Part shown: positions 45,152 through 56,309 of the stretch, piece by piece
Layout of the letters: every line of letters begins with the position of its first letter
Position numbering within the stretch: position 1 is the stretch's first letter
Assembly (NCBI GenBank): GCA_030549905.1
Contig: JAUQQK010000006.1
Span: forward strand, 39,342-103,341
DNA: 64,000 bases
Reading direction: 5' to 3'
Source of the DNA: Aquificota bacterium
Lineage (GTDB): Bacteria > Aquificota > Aquificia > Aquificales > Aquificaceae
Notes under the pieces: generated by a model
Database searches by the model: none
What the model was told of the DNA's origin: nothing
What the model saw: the letters and a program-made list of their open reading frames with translations, nothing else
Position numbers and translations under genes: made by a program

Positions 45152-46066
45152 ATGAGTATGAAAAACATAGACCTTGACCTCAGGCTTGTGGAGCTTTTCT
45201 GCTGTGTGTATGAAAAGGGAAGCATAGCGGAAAGCTCAAACTGTCTTCATCTTTCCCAATCTACCATTAGCTTCCACCTGCATCAGCTTGAAAAGTCTAT
45301 AGGTCTTAAGCTCTTTTACAAGAAGGGAAGGAAACTATACCCTACGAGCAATGCCCACATGCTGTATCCTTACGCAAAGAAACTCTTAGAGCTTAAGCTG
45401 TCCATGCTTGAAGAAATAAGGCTAATGACTGGCACCTATAAGGGCTACATAAAAATAGGTGCAAGCTCCATACCCGGCACATACCTTCTGCCAGAGTTTG
45501 TGAGCCAGTATCTGGAAAGGAATCCAAACACACATATAGAGCTTCTTGTGGAGGACTCGGGCTTGGTGCTGAAAAGGGTGCAGTCGGGTGATGTGGATTT
45601 AGGGTTTGTGGGTTTTAATTATTCAGAAACGGACTTGGAGGTTGTAGAGGTATGGGATGATAGGGTGGTGTTTGTTGGTGGTAAGGGTATAAAGGAGAAC
45701 CTTACCCTTGAAGAGCTTGTAAAACTGCCCTTTATTTTAAGAGAACCAGCCTCCGGCACAAGACGCTTTATGGAGGAATATCTAAAGTCCTACCGCATTA
45801 GCCCGAGAAGTCTTAATATAATAATGACGGTCAATAAGAACGAAGTTCTTCTTGATGTGCTGAGAAGGGTCAGAGCGGTTTCTTTTGTATCTTCAAGGCT
45901 TTTAGAGAGAGAAGGGCAAAAGGGAATAAAGCCTCTAAAAATAAAAGACTTTGACCCACCTATCAGGAAGTTCTATCTGATATACAGCAGGGAAAGACCA
46001 CAAAGCCCGGCGGTAAGGAACTTTCTTCAGGAGGTTTATAAAAATCTTCAAAAGGTAAGCCTTTAG
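45152..46066 (+). CDS. LysR-family transcription regulator
   Basis: A 304-residue regulator with the N-terminal helix-turn-helix ([25 protein letters not shown]) and the two-lobe effector domain ([25 protein letters not shown], then [10 protein letters not shown]). It resembles the CbbR/CysB-like subgroup, but neither target nor ligand can be named from the sequence. No divergent partner gene is present. Confidence 0.92.
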   Translation: MSMKNIDLDLRLVELFCCVYEKGSIAESSNCLHLSQSTISFHLHQLEKSIGLKLFYKKGRKLYPTSNAHMLYPYAKKLLELKLSMLEEIRLMTGTYKGYIKIGASSIPGTYLLPEFVSQYLERNPNTHIELLVEDSGLVLKRVQSGDVDLGFVGFNYSETDLEVVEVWDDRVVFVGGKGIKENLTLEELVKLPFILREPASGTRRFMEEYLKSYRISPRSLNIIMTVNKNEVLLDVLRRVRAVSFVSSRLLEREGQKGIKPLKIKDFDPPIRKFYLIYSRERPQSPAVRNFLQEVYKNLQKVSL

Positions 46067-46896
46067 ACCTCCGCACCTTCTAAAATCTTGTCGCATCCAC
46101 AGGTGCGCTCCTGAGGTAGCTGGGCTATAAACTTCCTTATAACCTCCTTTATCTCCTCCTCCTTCTGTTTCATAAGATTTATAACCTCCTCACTGGTGAG
46201 CCTGTAGCCTGCAATACCTGCCGCCGGGTTTGCCACCACACACAGGCTTGCATAACACATGGTTAACTCCCTTGCCAGAACCACCTCAGGATAGCCCGTC
46301 ATACCCACCACATCACCACCCAGTCTTTCTATAGCCCTTATCTCCGCCGGCGTTTCAAACCTTGGACCTTCTGTGCAGGCGTAGGTGCCAGAAGGATGAT
46401 AAGGAAGCTTTAGCTCCTCAAGTACCTCTACAAGCACACTCTTCATTTGAGGGCAGTATAGCTGGCTTGAGTCTATATGAACCACCTTACCCTCTCGCAG
46501 GAGCTTCGCAGGTTTGTCCTCTCCGCAGACAGGAATGGAATAAACCCCCTCGTAGTAAGTGTCCTTTCTTCCCTTTGTAAAATCCAGAAGGTCCTCTACC
46601 ACCACAAAATCTCCGGGCTTGAAGAGCCTGTTTATTGAGCCTACCGCAGAAATGCCCAAAACCCTATTTACTCCAAGCTCTCTAAAAGCCCAAAGGTTTG
46701 CCCTGTAAGGCACCAAGTGAGGTGGGTATTTATGACCCTTTCCATGCCTTGAAAGGAAACATACCTCTTTGCCTTCCAGCCTTCCAACCACCACCTCCGA
46801 AGAAGGCTCGCCGAAGGGCGTTCTTATGAAAGCTCTTTCCACCACCTCAAGACCTTCCAGCTCGTAAAGACCGCTACCGCCTACAATACCAATCAT
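46063..46896 (-). CDS. mtnP: 5'-methylthioadenosine phosphorylase
   Basis: Splits methylthioadenosine with phosphate to adenine and methylthioribose phosphate. 277 residues: [36 protein letters not shown] and [17 protein letters not shown] are typical. The C-terminal CGC motif resembles the CxC disulfide known in hyperthermophile homologues. Some relatives prefer methylthioinosine. It complements speE. It overlaps nth by 4 nt. Confidence 0.93.
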   Translation of the reverse strand: MIGIVGGSGLYELEGLEVVERAFIRTPFGEPSSEVVVGRLEGKEVCFLSRHGKGHKYPPHLVPYRANLWAFRELGVNRVLGISAVGSINRLFKPGDFVVVEDLLDFTKGRKDTYYEGVYSIPVCGEDKPAKLLREGKVVHIDSSQLYCPQMKSVLVEVLEELKLPYHPSGTYACTEGPRFETPAEIRAIERLGGDVVGMTGYPEVVLARELTMCYASLCVVANPAAGIAGYRLTSEEVINLMKQKEEEIKEVIRKFIAQLPQERTCGCDKILEGAEV

Positions 46897-47510
46897 AGCT
46901 CCCTTGAAGGACAGAGGTCATAGAGGGGGCATTCATGATGCTTTGGTTTCTGGGCGGTGCATATGTACCTGCCAAGCAAGATAAGAAGGTTTGAAAACTT
47001 TCCCCAAAGCTCTTGAGGAACCTGCCTCATAAGGTCCTGCTCAATCTTCTCGGGCTTTGTTTCCCTTGTAAGCCCAAGCCTCTGGCTCACCCTCGCCACA
47101 TGCGTATCCACTGCAATGCCTTCATTCTTGCCAAAGGCGTTATAAAGAATTATGTTTGCACTCTTTCTTCCTATGCCTGGAAGGCTTGTAAGCTCTTCCA
47201 TGGTGTCGGGCACCCTTCCACCGAACTCTTCCATGATTTTCTGACAGGCAGACTTTATAAACTTTGCCTTATTTCTGTAATAGTTAATAGAGCTTATATC
47301 CCCTTCAAGCTCCTCAAGAGGAACCTTGAGATAGTCTTCACAGCTTCTGTATTTTTTGAAAAGCTTTTCTGTGACTTCATTCACCTTCCTGTCGGTGGTC
47401 TGCGCTGCAAGTATAACTGCCACAAGCAATTCTAGGGGGCTTGAAAAGTTTAGCTCAAGCTTATCTGGAAAAACCTTTTCAAGTCTATCCACTATGAGCT
47501 TTGCGTCCAT
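46893..47510 (-). CDS. nth: Endonuclease III
   Basis: Base-excision repair glycosylase/AP lyase of 205 residues from the preferred ATG ([10 protein letters not shown]). The helix-hairpin-helix [13 protein letters not shown] holds the catalytic Lys, the catalytic Asp is in [13 protein letters not shown], and the [4Fe-4S] ligands are [17 protein letters not shown]. Although the tracked start is 18 nt further out, the nearer ATG leaves room for the shared promoter. Confidence 0.94.
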   Translation of the reverse strand: MDAKLIVDRLEKVFPDKLELNFSSPLELLVAVILAAQTTDRKVNEVTEKLFKKYRSCEDYLKVPLEELEGDISSINYYRNKAKFIKSACQKIMEEFGGRVPDTMEELTSLPGIGRKSANIILYNAFGKNEGIAVDTHVARVSQRLGLTRETKPEKIEQDLMRQVPQELWGKFSNLLILLGRYICTAQKPKHHECPLYDLCPSREL

Positions 47511-47514
47511 ATGG

Positions 47515-47524
47515 TAAAATTTTA
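47515..47524. promoter_or_regulatory. Palindromic bidirectional -10 (nth / GGDEF)
   Basis: TAAAATTTTA is a perfect palindrome. TAAAAT rightward ends 6 nt before the diguanylate cyclase ATG; TAAAAT leftward ends 8 nt before the nth ATG. Neither gene has a ribosome site. Confidence 0.6.
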
Positions 47525-47526
47525 AC

Positions 47527-48273
47527 ATGGGCTGGGAGGGTTATGTGGCTTTAGGCTTTGCGGTCATATTTTTGAGCATAGCACTTTCTATAAAAAGCGG
47601 TATAGTGAGGGGGCTATCACTGTTATATTCTGTTGCCTTCCTTCTCTTTGCGGGTGGTGACTATGTGGGCCAGTATTCAAAACCTGCCTCCTACATGCTT
47701 TATCTTCTTTCTCTGAGCTTCTTTGCCATAACCTTCTTTTACAACTACCGCTTTAGACACCTTTCAAGAAAGGCTTCTCTCAAAGAATACATAGACCCTC
47801 TGGCGGGCACGGGCAACAGGCTCTACTTTGAGGAGGTGGTAAAGGCGGAAGTGGAAAGTATGGAAAGGCTCGGCATAAGGTATGCGGTAATCTTTATAGA
47901 CCTTGACAATCTAAAGGCTATAAACGACACATACGGGCATGAGAGGGGCGATGAATACATAAGGCTTACGGGAAAGGTCATAAAGGAGAACCTAAGAATA
48001 GACGACATGGTGGCAAGGTATGGCGGCGATGAGTTTGTGGTGATATGCTCCATAAGGTCCTGCGGTGAAGTACTTTCTATAGTTGGAAGGTTAGAGGAAG
48101 GTCTGGAAGGTCTGAGAGGGGAAACAAGCATGGATTATTCCTTCTCTCTGGGCTTTGCCTGCTATCCGGATGAGGGCAGGAGCTTTGAGGAAGTTTTGAG
48201 CCTTGCGGATAAACGCATGTATAATAATAAGCTCAAAAAGAGGAATGCAAAAACAAATAGCCCTTCTGTATAG
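47527..48273 (+). CDS. Membrane-bound diguanylate cyclase (GGDEF)
   Basis: A 248-residue protein. Two to three N-terminal hydrophobic helices (residues 5-70) are followed by a GGDEF domain with DPLAGTGNRLYF, FIDLDNLKAINDTYGHERGDE and the active-site ARYGGDEF. It makes c-di-GMP. No clear RxxD inhibitory site lies five residues before GGDEF. It overlaps an EAL gene by 29 nt. Confidence 0.94.
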   Translation: MGWEGYVALGFAVIFLSIALSIKSGIVRGLSLLYSVAFLLFAGGDYVGQYSKPASYMLYLLSLSFFAITFFYNYRFRHLSRKASLKEYIDPLAGTGNRLYFEEVVKAEVESMERLGIRYAVIFIDLDNLKAINDTYGHERGDEYIRLTGKVIKENLRIDDMVARYGGDEFVVICSIRSCGEVLSIVGRLEEGLEGLRGETSMDYSFSLGFACYPDEGRSFEEVLSLADKRMYNNKLKKRNAKTNSPSV

Positions 48274-49261
48274 CCCTGACCCTGAAGGGATAGAAAAGGT
48301 TTTTATAGACAATTCCATAAGCTATAGAAGGCTGGGCAACGTTTTTCTCCTGCAGTGGGAAGAGTTCTTGTCGGTGCTATCCGAGCTAAAGGAAGAACTT
48401 TTAAGAGACGTAAGAATTTCTTTTGCAAAACCAGAAGAACTTAAAGACCCCAACAAGCTTTTAGAAATAGGCTTCAGAGCAAGGACTTTAGACCAGTTAT
48501 CGGAGGAAGAGCTCTTTAAAAACCTCTCAAAGATACTTGGAACAGCTCAGAGCTATTTTCATGCGATAGTGTGCGCAAAGAGTATGAAGATTTATGGCTT
48601 TGAAGCTCTATGCAGGTCTCAGGTACCTGTCTTTAAGCTCTTTAATGTAAGCAATAGAATAGCTCTTCTCGTGGATAACTTCTGCAGGGAAAGGGCTATA
48701 TATGAATTCAAAAGAAGGTTCTTGAGGACAGACTATAAGCTTTTCCTAAACTTCCATCCTAAGTTCCTGAAAAACCCCCTTGAAAACGCAGGAGACCTTA
48801 TATCCCTTCTACACTTCATGGAGGTCTCACCCTCAAGGGTGGTGGTGGAGATAGACGAGTATGAGGGTATGGACCTAAACAGCCTCAAGATGCTCAGAAA
48901 CCTTCTGGAGGGGGAGGGGGTTCTGGTGGCTTTAGACGACGTGGGTGCTGGCTATGCAGGTTTATACCAGCTTACAGAGATAAAACCCCACATAGCCAAG
49001 CTGGATATGGAGCTGGTCAGAAGAATAGACAAGAACCCCATGAAACAGAGCATAGTAAAGGCTCTTATAAGCGCCTGCAAGGATGTGGGTATAATGGTTC
49101 TAGCTGAAGGCGTAGAAAGAGAGGAGGAGCTTAAATTCTTTCTTGAGGCAGGTGTGGGCCTTTTTCAGGGCTTTCTCTTTGCCAGACCTTCACCACATCC
49201 AAACACCTTAGAAATTGAAAAGCTGGCTTATAATTTATTGTCTACATACGCTCGGAGGTAA
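48245..49261 (+). CDS. EAL-domain c-di-GMP phosphodiesterase
   Basis: A 338-residue protein starting [11 protein letters not shown] after AAAGAGG. The N-terminal 120 residues are unassigned. The EAL domain has [47 protein letters not shown] and LAEGVE plus FQGFLFARP, so the main metal-binding and catalytic positions look intact. The overlapping GGDEF gene makes this a synthesis and degradation pair. Confidence 0.93.
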   Translation: MQKQIALLYSPDPEGIEKVFIDNSISYRRLGNVFLLQWEEFLSVLSELKEELLRDVRISFAKPEELKDPNKLLEIGFRARTLDQLSEEELFKNLSKILGTAQSYFHAIVCAKSMKIYGFEALCRSQVPVFKLFNVSNRIALLVDNFCRERAIYEFKRRFLRTDYKLFLNFHPKFLKNPLENAGDLISLLHFMEVSPSRVVVEIDEYEGMDLNSLKMLRNLLEGEGVLVALDDVGAGYAGLYQLTEIKPHIAKLDMELVRRIDKNPMKQSIVKALISACKDVGIMVLAEGVEREEELKFFLEAGVGLFQGFLFARPSPHPNTLEIEKLAYNLLSTYARR

Positions 49262-49266
49262 TAGTC

Positions 49267-51543
49267 ATGAAAACCCTTGCTTATGGCTTTCCAAAGCTAG
49301 GAGAGAAAAGAGAGTTCAAAAGCCTCCTAGAAGGCTTCTGGAAGGGTAAGCTTTCTGAGGAGGAACTAATAAGGGGTATGCAGGCTCTTGAGGAGCAGAG
49401 GGCTTTAACATACAGCCAGCATGTGGAATACTTCCCTTCTGGAGAGCTTTCATACTACGACTTTATGTTAGATATGGCTATAACTCTTGGTGCTGTTCCC
49501 AAAAGGTTTGGCTCTTATGAGGGTCTTAGAACCTACTTTGAGATGGCTCGTGGTGGTCAGGCTTTGGAGATGACCAAATACTTCAACACCAACTACCACT
49601 ATCTTGTGCCGGAGCTTGAAGGCAAGGATTTTAAGCTTTTAGAAAACCTTCCCCTTAGGGACTATCAGTTTTTAAACTCAAAGGGCTACAGCCCGCTTCC
49701 AAGGCTCATAGGACCCTATACCTTCCTCAGGCTCTCAAAGATCTTGAAAAGAAAGGAGGAGGGTCCCTTCCCCCTGTATGAGCTTGCTAAATTGGAGGGT
49801 CAGGAGGAGTTTGAAGAGTATCTTAATGCGGTCTTCCCCGTGTATGAGGAGCTTCTAAGGAGCCTGTCTTCTGCGGGTGCCAGAAGGGTTCTGATTGAGG
49901 AGCCTGCTCTGTGCCTTGATATGCAGGAATGGGAGTGGGAGCTGGTACATGAAACTTACGGATGCCTTAGCAAGCATGCGAACATATGGCTGATAACCTA
50001 CTACGACAGCGTTTCTGACTACAGGAGGTTTGTGGAGCTTCCCGTAAAAGCCCTTGGGCTTGACCTTGTATCCAACAGGGAAAACCTTGAAAGCATACAG
50101 AAATACGGCTTTCCGGAGGACAAAACCCTTATAGCGGGCATAATAAACGGGAGGAACGTATGGAGGGCAAACCTTAAAGAAAAGCTTGAACTCCTTGAGG
50201 AACTATCAAGGTATGCAAAAGATATGCTTATATCCAACTCCTGCCCCCTCTTTCACCTGCCTGTGAGCCTTGAACCAGAGGATAGCCTTCCAGAGGGCCT
50301 GAAGGAAAGGCTTTCCTTTGCAAAGGAAAAATTGAAGGAATTAAAAAGCCTGAAGGAAGCCCTTGAAGGAAGAGAGGAAGCCCTCAAAGAGGTGGAGGAG
50401 TCTTCAAGGCTTTCTTCTCAAGCCTTTGCGGTAAAGGAAGAAGTTAGAAGAAGGGTGGCAAGCCTAACAGAGAAGGACTTTGAAAGAGAGATGCCTTATA
50501 AGGAGAGGGCAAGGCTTCAGCAGGAGCTTTTAAACCTTCCCTTACTTCCTACCACCACCATAGGCTCCTTCCCTCAGACGGAGGAGGTCAGAAGGGCAAG
50601 AAGTGCCTATACATCGGGCAAAATGTCTGAGCAGGAGTATAAGGAGTTTATAAGGAAACAGATAGAGCATGTGGTCCGTGTGCAGGAGGACATTGGTCTT
50701 GATGTGCTGGTGCATGGTGAGTTTGAAAGGACGGACATGGTAGAGTTTTTCGCTCAAAGGCTTGAAGGCATTGCCACCACAAGGCACGGCTGGGTCCTCT
50801 CTTACGGCTCAAGGGTCTATAGACCACCCATAATATACGGAGATGTTTACAGACCTGCCCCCATGACGGTGGAGGAGATTACCTACGCTCAGTCCCTTAC
50901 CCAAAAGCCCGTAAAGGGCATGCTAACGGGACCTGTCACCATACTCAACTGGAGCTATTACAGAGAAGACGTTCCAAAGCATGAGATAGCCTATCAGATA
51001 GCCCTTGCTTTGCTTGAAGAGGTAAAAGACTTAGAAAGGGCTGGAATAAGGGTCATTCAGATAGACGAGCCCGCCTTCAGAGAGGGGGCACCCCTCAAAA
51101 GAAGGGACTGGAAGGCATACTTTGACTGGGCGGTCAAAGCCTTCAGGCTCTGCTCAAAGGCAAGCCCCCAGACGCAGGTTCATACCCACATGTGCTACAG
51201 TGAGTTCAACGAGGTGCTTGAATACATATATCAGATGGACTTTGATGTTATATCCATAGAAGCCTCACGCAGTAAGGGTGAGATAATCTCAGCCTTTGAA
51301 AACTTTAAGGGCTGGGACAGGCATATAGGCATAGGCGTCTATGATATACACTCTCCTGCAGTTCCTACAAAGGCTCAGATAAGGGCTGTGTTAGAAAGGT
51401 CAATGAAGGTGCTTCCCGTGGAGCTTCTCTGGGTAAACCCGGACTGCGGTCTTAAGACAAGAAGGTGGGAGGAGGTGGTGCCCGCCCTGAAAAACATGGT
51501 GGAAACCGCAAAGGAGCTTCGTAAGGAGCTGGTAAAGGCATGA
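49267..51543 (+). CDS. metE: Cobalamin-independent methionine synthase
   Basis: Moves a methyl group from 5-methyltetrahydrofolate to homocysteine. 758 residues in two barrels. The C-terminal barrel has [35 protein letters not shown] and NPDCGLKTR, which supply the zinc His, Cys, Glu and Cys ligands. Tight 4-nt overlap with tkt. Confidence 0.97.
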   Translation: MKTLAYGFPKLGEKREFKSLLEGFWKGKLSEEELIRGMQALEEQRALTYSQHVEYFPSGELSYYDFMLDMAITLGAVPKRFGSYEGLRTYFEMARGGQALEMTKYFNTNYHYLVPELEGKDFKLLENLPLRDYQFLNSKGYSPLPRLIGPYTFLRLSKILKRKEEGPFPLYELAKLEGQEEFEEYLNAVFPVYEELLRSLSSAGARRVLIEEPALCLDMQEWEWELVHETYGCLSKHANIWLITYYDSVSDYRRFVELPVKALGLDLVSNRENLESIQKYGFPEDKTLIAGIINGRNVWRANLKEKLELLEELSRYAKDMLISNSCPLFHLPVSLEPEDSLPEGLKERLSFAKEKLKELKSLKEALEGREEALKEVEESSRLSSQAFAVKEEVRRRVASLTEKDFEREMPYKERARLQQELLNLPLLPTTTIGSFPQTEEVRRARSAYTSGKMSEQEYKEFIRKQIEHVVRVQEDIGLDVLVHGEFERTDMVEFFAQRLEGIATTRHGWVLSYGSRVYRPPIIYGDVYRPAPMTVEEITYAQSLTQKPVKGMLTGPVTILNWSYYREDVPKHEIAYQIALALLEEVKDLERAGIRVIQIDEPAFREGAPLKRRDWKAYFDWAVKAFRLCSKASPQTQVHTHMCYSEFNEVLEYIYQMDFDVISIEASRSKGEIISAFENFKGWDRHIGIGVYDIHSPAVPTKAQIRAVLERSMKVLPVELLWVNPDCGLKTRRWEEVVPALKNMVETAKELRKELVKA

Positions 51544-53516
51544 GCAGGGACGAGCTTCTTATAAACACCATAAGGTTTTTGAGTTTAGACCAGGTGGAAA
51601 GGGCAAAGTCAGGACACCCGGGCATGCCCCTTGGTGCCAGCCACATAGCATACCTCATATACGACCGCTTTTTGAGGTTTAACCCCAAGAACCCTAAGTG
51701 GTTTAACAGGGACCGCTTTGTGCTGTCAGCAGGGCATGCCAGCGCCATGCTCTACTCACTTCTTTTCGTGATGGGCTATGAGCTGAGCCTTGAAGACCTA
51801 AAAAGCTTCAGACAGCTGGGAAGCAGGACGCCCGGACATCCAGAGAACTTCTTAACCCCGGGCGTGGAAGCCACCACAGGACCCTTAGGTCAGGGCATAG
51901 GCAATGCAGTGGGCATGGCTCTTGCTGAAAAGTATCTTTCCTCCTACTTCAACAGGGAAGGCTTTCCCATAATAGACCACTACACTTTTGCCTTAGTGAG
52001 CGACGGAGACCTGATGGAAGGAGTTTCCTGCGAGGTCTCTCAGCTGGCAGGACACTTTAGACTTCACAAGCTGGTGGTCATATGGGACAACAACAGGGTA
52101 TCCATAGATGGTCCCACCTCTCTTGCCTGGTCTGAGGACGTACTAAAGAGGTTTGAAGCCTTTGGCTGGTATGTGCAGCATATAGAAGAGGGCTATAACC
52201 TGGAAGAGATAGAGAAGGCTATAAGAAGGGCTTTAGAGCAGAAGGAAAGACCCTCCTTCATATCCGTAAGAACCCACCTTGGCTATGGCTCTCCCCTTCA
52301 GGACGATGCAAAGGTTCATGGGTCTCCCATGGGCAGAGAAAAGGCTCTTGAAACAAAAAGACGCTTTGGCTGGCCAGAGGAGGACTTTTATGTGCCTGAA
52401 GAGGTCTATGCCTACAGGGAAGAGAAGATAAAAAGAGGACAGGAGCTGGAGGAAGAATGGAACAGGCTCTTTAAGGCTTACAGGGAAAAGTATCCAGAAC
52501 TTGGAGAGCTTTTAGAAAGAGCCGTAAAGGGAGACCTGGGTCAGGAATACAGAAAACACATACCCGTCTTCAGCGAGCCGATGGCAACCCGTCAGGCGAG
52601 CGGTAAGGTGCTAAACGCCATAGCTCCGCACATTCCCTTCCTTTTTGGAGGCTCTGCAGACCTCTCTGAATCCAACAACACCTACCTTCACGGCATGGGT
52701 GACTTTCTGGCGGAAAACCCCACAGGAAGAAACATACATTTTGGTGTGAGAGAGCATGCGATGGGCACCATTTTGAACGGCATGGCATACCACGGAGGCA
52801 TAATACCCTACGGCGGCACCTTTTTAGTCTTTTCCGATTATATGAGGCCCTCCATAAGGATAGCCGCCATGGCAGGGCTTCAGGTGGTATATGTCTTTAC
52901 CCATGATTCAATAGGTCTTGGTGAAGACGGACCTACCCACCAGCCTGTGGAACAGCTAAGCTCTCTAAGGCTCATTCCAAACCTGTGGGTAATTCGCCCG
53001 GCGGATGCCAACGAGACCGCTGTAGCCTGGGATATGGCTTTGCAGAGAAAGGAGGGTCCAACAGCTCTCATACTCACAAGGCAGAAGGTAAGCCTCATAG
53101 ACAGGACCAAATATCCCTCTGCAGAGGGCATAAGAAGGGGTGCATATATTCTCTTAGACTCGGATGAGCTTCCTGAGGTTATCCTTATGGCAAGCGGTTC
53201 TGAAGTGGAGCCTACCTTGAGGGCGGGCGAGATGCTTAAAGAAAAAGGTGTAAAGGTAAGGGTAGTCAATATGGCAAGCTTTGAGGTCTTTGAGGCTCAG
53301 GAGGAGGAATACAGAAGGCATGTTTTACCCCCCGAGGTGAGGAAGAGGGTGGCAGTAGAGGCTGGAAGGGGTCTTTGCTGGCACAGGTATGTGGGGCTTG
53401 ATGGTCTTGTAATAAGCCTTGAAACCTTTGGAAAGTCCGCACCCGGAGACAGGCTCATGGAATACTTTGGCTTCAGTGCAGAGAAGATAGCTGAAAAAGT
53501 GCAAGGGCTACTTTAA
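51540..53516 (+). CDS. tkt: Transketolase
   Basis: TPP enzyme of the pentose phosphate pathway, 658 residues. [10 protein letters not shown] near the start, [28 protein letters not shown] (TPP-Mg motif), and [20 protein letters not shown] in the second domain are typical. It is overlapped with metE; its 3' end overlaps that of flgL by 9 nt. Confidence 0.97.
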   Translation: MSRDELLINTIRFLSLDQVERAKSGHPGMPLGASHIAYLIYDRFLRFNPKNPKWFNRDRFVLSAGHASAMLYSLLFVMGYELSLEDLKSFRQLGSRTPGHPENFLTPGVEATTGPLGQGIGNAVGMALAEKYLSSYFNREGFPIIDHYTFALVSDGDLMEGVSCEVSQLAGHFRLHKLVVIWDNNRVSIDGPTSLAWSEDVLKRFEAFGWYVQHIEEGYNLEEIEKAIRRALEQKERPSFISVRTHLGYGSPLQDDAKVHGSPMGREKALETKRRFGWPEEDFYVPEEVYAYREEKIKRGQELEEEWNRLFKAYREKYPELGELLERAVKGDLGQEYRKHIPVFSEPMATRQASGKVLNAIAPHIPFLFGGSADLSESNNTYLHGMGDFLAENPTGRNIHFGVREHAMGTILNGMAYHGGIIPYGGTFLVFSDYMRPSIRIAAMAGLQVVYVFTHDSIGLGEDGPTHQPVEQLSSLRLIPNLWVIRPADANETAVAWDMALQRKEGPTALILTRQKVSLIDRTKYPSAEGIRRGAYILLDSDELPEVILMASGSEVEPTLRAGEMLKEKGVKVRVVNMASFEVFEAQEEEYRRHVLPPEVRKRVAVEAGRGLCWHRYVGLDGLVISLETFGKSAPGDRLMEYFGFSAEKIAEKVQGLL

Positions 53517-54680
53517 ATACCTGAGGATGGTCATATCCTTCTGGTCAGCTATAATGTTCATCAAAGCCTCATAGGCTAATCGGTAGCGGGTATATTCCAT
53601 TATGCTCGTGGAGAGGTCCGCATCTTCTATGTCTGACTTTTGCTTGTTTAAACTGTCCTGCAGGCTTTCCTGCATGGGCTGTAGGTCTTTAACATTGGCT
53701 AACACGCTTCCCACCTGAGACCTTCTAAAGGATACTCTGTCAAAGGCTCTCTGAAGGAGCATAAGGTCTGAATCATCAGGATACATACCGCCAAGGAGCT
53801 TATCTCCCATCCTCTTGACCGCCTGAAGCACGTTTGGGTAATAAAAATCTGAAGCACCAGCATCAAAGTCTCCACCGCTCGTGTCCTGCACGCTTATATC
53901 TTTGGAAATATCCACTGGCATAAGCATGAGAGAGTAGCTTCCATCTGGGTTCTGGCTTACTTTTGCATTTACAAGGTTTGAATAGTTAGAGTTTATGAAG
54001 TTCGCAAGGTCATTAAGGGTTTGCGTGGTCGTGTAGTTAACATTCAGGCTCACATTACCCACACTTATGCTCAGTGTTCCAGCTGTGTTGAAGTTAACTC
54101 CTGGGCTTGCAAAGGTTGCCTGAGAGATTGCCACGTTTAAACCAAAGGTTTCTCCGCCCTTTAAGAAGACGGAAACCTGAAGGTTTTCCGTCAGCCATAC
54201 CTTAAAGTCCTCCGGGCTTGCCATGTAGCTTAAGGTATTTTCATCAAAGGGCTTCTGCGTCAGGCTTGCACCGCCAAAGAGGTAGTTGCCTCCCAGCTGG
54301 TCATTAGCCCTGTCAATAAGGGCTTTAAGGTTTGAAGAAAAGTATTCTCCTATTGCTCTTAATTCTTCTTTCTGAAGCACCTGGTTCTTTGCCTGAATGG
54401 TCTTTGCATAAAGCTGGTTCAGAGTATCCACCACCTTCCCGAGGCTTGAATCCATGTAGCTCAGCACCGTATCCGCAAAGAGCCTGTTCTTTGAATACTG
54501 AGAAAGTTGAGCTATCTCCTTTTTCAGGTTCAGCACATGGTAGGTGGAGGGTGGGTCTTCTGATATGTCCTGAAGCCTCCTGCCGGTAGATATCTCAAGT
54601 GTCTTTTCTGACAGGTTCTTTCTGACCCTTGCATCCTGCTGCTGGAATATGGAAAAGAGCAAATTATCTGGCACTTTCAT
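53508..54680 (-). CDS. flgL: Flagellar hook-filament junction protein FlgL
   Basis: A 390-residue junction protein with flagellin-like helical ends: N-terminal [18 protein letters not shown] and C-terminal VLANVKDLQ...[22 protein letters not shown]-type heptads (split here for brevity). The middle is an Asn/Ser/Thr-rich variable domain. It is 12 nt after flgK and probably cotranscribed from a sigma-28-like promoter. Confidence 0.92.
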   Translation of the reverse strand: MKVPDNLLFSIFQQQDARVRKNLSEKTLEISTGRRLQDISEDPPSTYHVLNLKKEIAQLSQYSKNRLFADTVLSYMDSSLGKVVDTLNQLYAKTIQAKNQVLQKEELRAIGEYFSSNLKALIDRANDQLGGNYLFGGASLTQKPFDENTLSYMASPEDFKVWLTENLQVSVFLKGGETFGLNVAISQATFASPGVNFNTAGTLSISVGNVSLNVNYTTTQTLNDLANFINSNYSNLVNAKVSQNPDGSYSLMLMPVDISKDISVQDTSGGDFDAGASDFYYPNVLQAVKRMGDKLLGGMYPDDSDLMLLQRAFDRVSFRRSQVGSVLANVKDLQPMQESLQDSLNKQKSDIEDADLSTSIMEYTRYRLAYEALMNIIADQKDMTILRYLK

Positions 54681-54692
54681 GGCACATCACCT

Positions 54693-56264
54693 CTATATCA
54701 TATTAAGGGTTGCCTGAAGCATTTCATCCATCCTGCTGACTACCTGCGCAAGGGCTTCGTAGCTCCTCTGCACCTTCATAAGCTCTATGTATTCGTTGTC
54801 TATGGAAACGCCCTGCATCTCCTGAAGCCTTGCGTTTAAAGACTCAAGCAGGGCACTTTCTATCTCATACTTTTTCTTGAGGTCCTTCTGTCTTCCTGCC
54901 ACCGCATTTACCATATTGTTGTATAGCCCCTTTGCTGTCTCCCACCAGCTCCTTGAAAGGTTTGTAAACTCATCCGCCCTTTCATAGTCAAGGTTCTGCA
55001 CGTATGTATCAGCCATTGGGTTCAGGCTCATGTCTGAAATGTTCGTGCCTGTGAAGAGGGCTTCAGACCTGAAAACAAGATTGTTGCTATCCTGAACCGT
55101 GTAATTGGAGTTTGCGGAGCTTATCAGCATGGTATATGTGCCGTCCGGATTATTTACAAGGCTTGCAGTAAATTCGCCACCCGGAAAGGCTGAGTTTATG
55201 TTGCTTATAAGGTTATTCAGGCTGTCAGTGGAGCTGTAATTTACCGTAATAGGTCCTCCGGCAAAGCCATAAAAGGTTATGCTCCCAGATATTCCAAGAG
55301 GCGCATTAGGGTCGCTAACATGTTTATACCAGTACCAGCTTTGAGTGGTCTGTGCATTAAGGGGTAGCTTTACATCGCTTATAAGCTTTTTTGCAAGCCC
55401 CTCAAGGTCGTTGATGTATCCCTGCAGGTCTGACTGAAAATCCAAAAGACCCTTCACGCTTCCCCCCTCTATGAGAGAAGTTATATCCACCTGCGTTCCG
55501 TCCTTTGACTTCCAGTATATTCTCTTGCTTCCTGCATCATAGCCCAGCTCCCAGCTGTAGCGGTCCTCCACAAGCACAAACCCCTTGCTGGTTTCCACCC
55601 TCACCCTGCCTATCTGGTCTTCCTGCACCCTTATGTTGATATACTGGGAAAGCTCCTTCAGATACTTATCCCTCTCGTCAAGCAGGTTCTTATAATCCTT
55701 TCCCCTTGCGTAGGTTTGGGCGTAGCCCGTAAGTATCTCCTGATTTATCTGAGCTATCTTCCTGCTTAGTGTGTTTATCTGGTCCACGTAGGTTCTCATG
55801 TCATAGTCAGTGCCCGCCATAAGCCTGTCAAAGTCTACCCTCCTGTCCTTAAGGTAAGCTATCAGGCTCTTCCCGGCGTTTAACAGCTCACTTCTTGCCC
55901 CTTCGTTGGTTGGGTCCTTCATAAGGTCCTGATAAGCCTGGAAGAAGCTGTTTATGTATTCACTGCCACCAAGGCCCTGTGTAAATTCCTGAAACAGACT
56001 TTCCACCGCAGAGCCGTTTTTTATGGCAGTGTCAAGGGCTGAAACGGTGGATTGTTTGGTATTCCTCAGAGACATGTAATAAAAGTTCTGATACCTGCTT
56101 ATATCCTCAAGGGTAATACCAACAGGTGCAAAGCTTTTTATTACAGGCTCTTCCTGAGCATAGTCCGGGTTGTTGGCGTTCAGTATGTTCCTGTTCCTTA
56201 TGTCCGCTGACTTCCTGAAAAGCTCAAGCCCCTGAGCTACTATACCAAAGGTAGCACCAAACAT
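54693..56264 (-). CDS. flgK: Flagellar hook-associated protein FlgK
   Basis: A 523-residue protein of the hook-filament junction. The N-terminal part has SADIRNRNILNANNPDYAQEEPV and the C-terminal has DNEYIELMKVQRSYEALAQVV, both typical FlgK ends. The middle contains a repeat of a beta-type Ig-like element (GSITFYGFAGGPITVNYSST). GGGAGG precedes the ATG. Upstream lies a sigma-28-like element. Confidence 0.93.
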   Translation of the reverse strand: MFGATFGIVAQGLELFRKSADIRNRNILNANNPDYAQEEPVIKSFAPVGITLEDISRYQNFYYMSLRNTKQSTVSALDTAIKNGSAVESLFQEFTQGLGGSEYINSFFQAYQDLMKDPTNEGARSELLNAGKSLIAYLKDRRVDFDRLMAGTDYDMRTYVDQINTLSRKIAQINQEILTGYAQTYARGKDYKNLLDERDKYLKELSQYINIRVQEDQIGRVRVETSKGFVLVEDRYSWELGYDAGSKRIYWKSKDGTQVDITSLIEGGSVKGLLDFQSDLQGYINDLEGLAKKLISDVKLPLNAQTTQSWYWYKHVSDPNAPLGISGSITFYGFAGGPITVNYSSTDSLNNLISNINSAFPGGEFTASLVNNPDGTYTMLISSANSNYTVQDSNNLVFRSEALFTGTNISDMSLNPMADTYVQNLDYERADEFTNLSRSWWETAKGLYNNMVNAVAGRQKDLKKKYEIESALLESLNARLQEMQGVSIDNEYIELMKVQRSYEALAQVVSRMDEMLQATLNMI

Positions 56265-56283
56265 GCAAACCTCCCTGTTTATA

Positions 56284-56309
56284 TGATCGTCAAAATTATA
56301 AAACCTTTA
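56284..56309 (-). promoter_or_regulatory. Sigma-28-like promoter for flgKL
   Basis: On the minus strand TAAAGGTT followed by GACGATCA, with 14 bp between TAAA and the -10. It matches TAAAGTTT/GCCGATAA at 13 of 16 positions, but the spacer is one shorter than usual. It overlaps the end of the lipoate-ligase-like gene. Confidence 0.5.
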
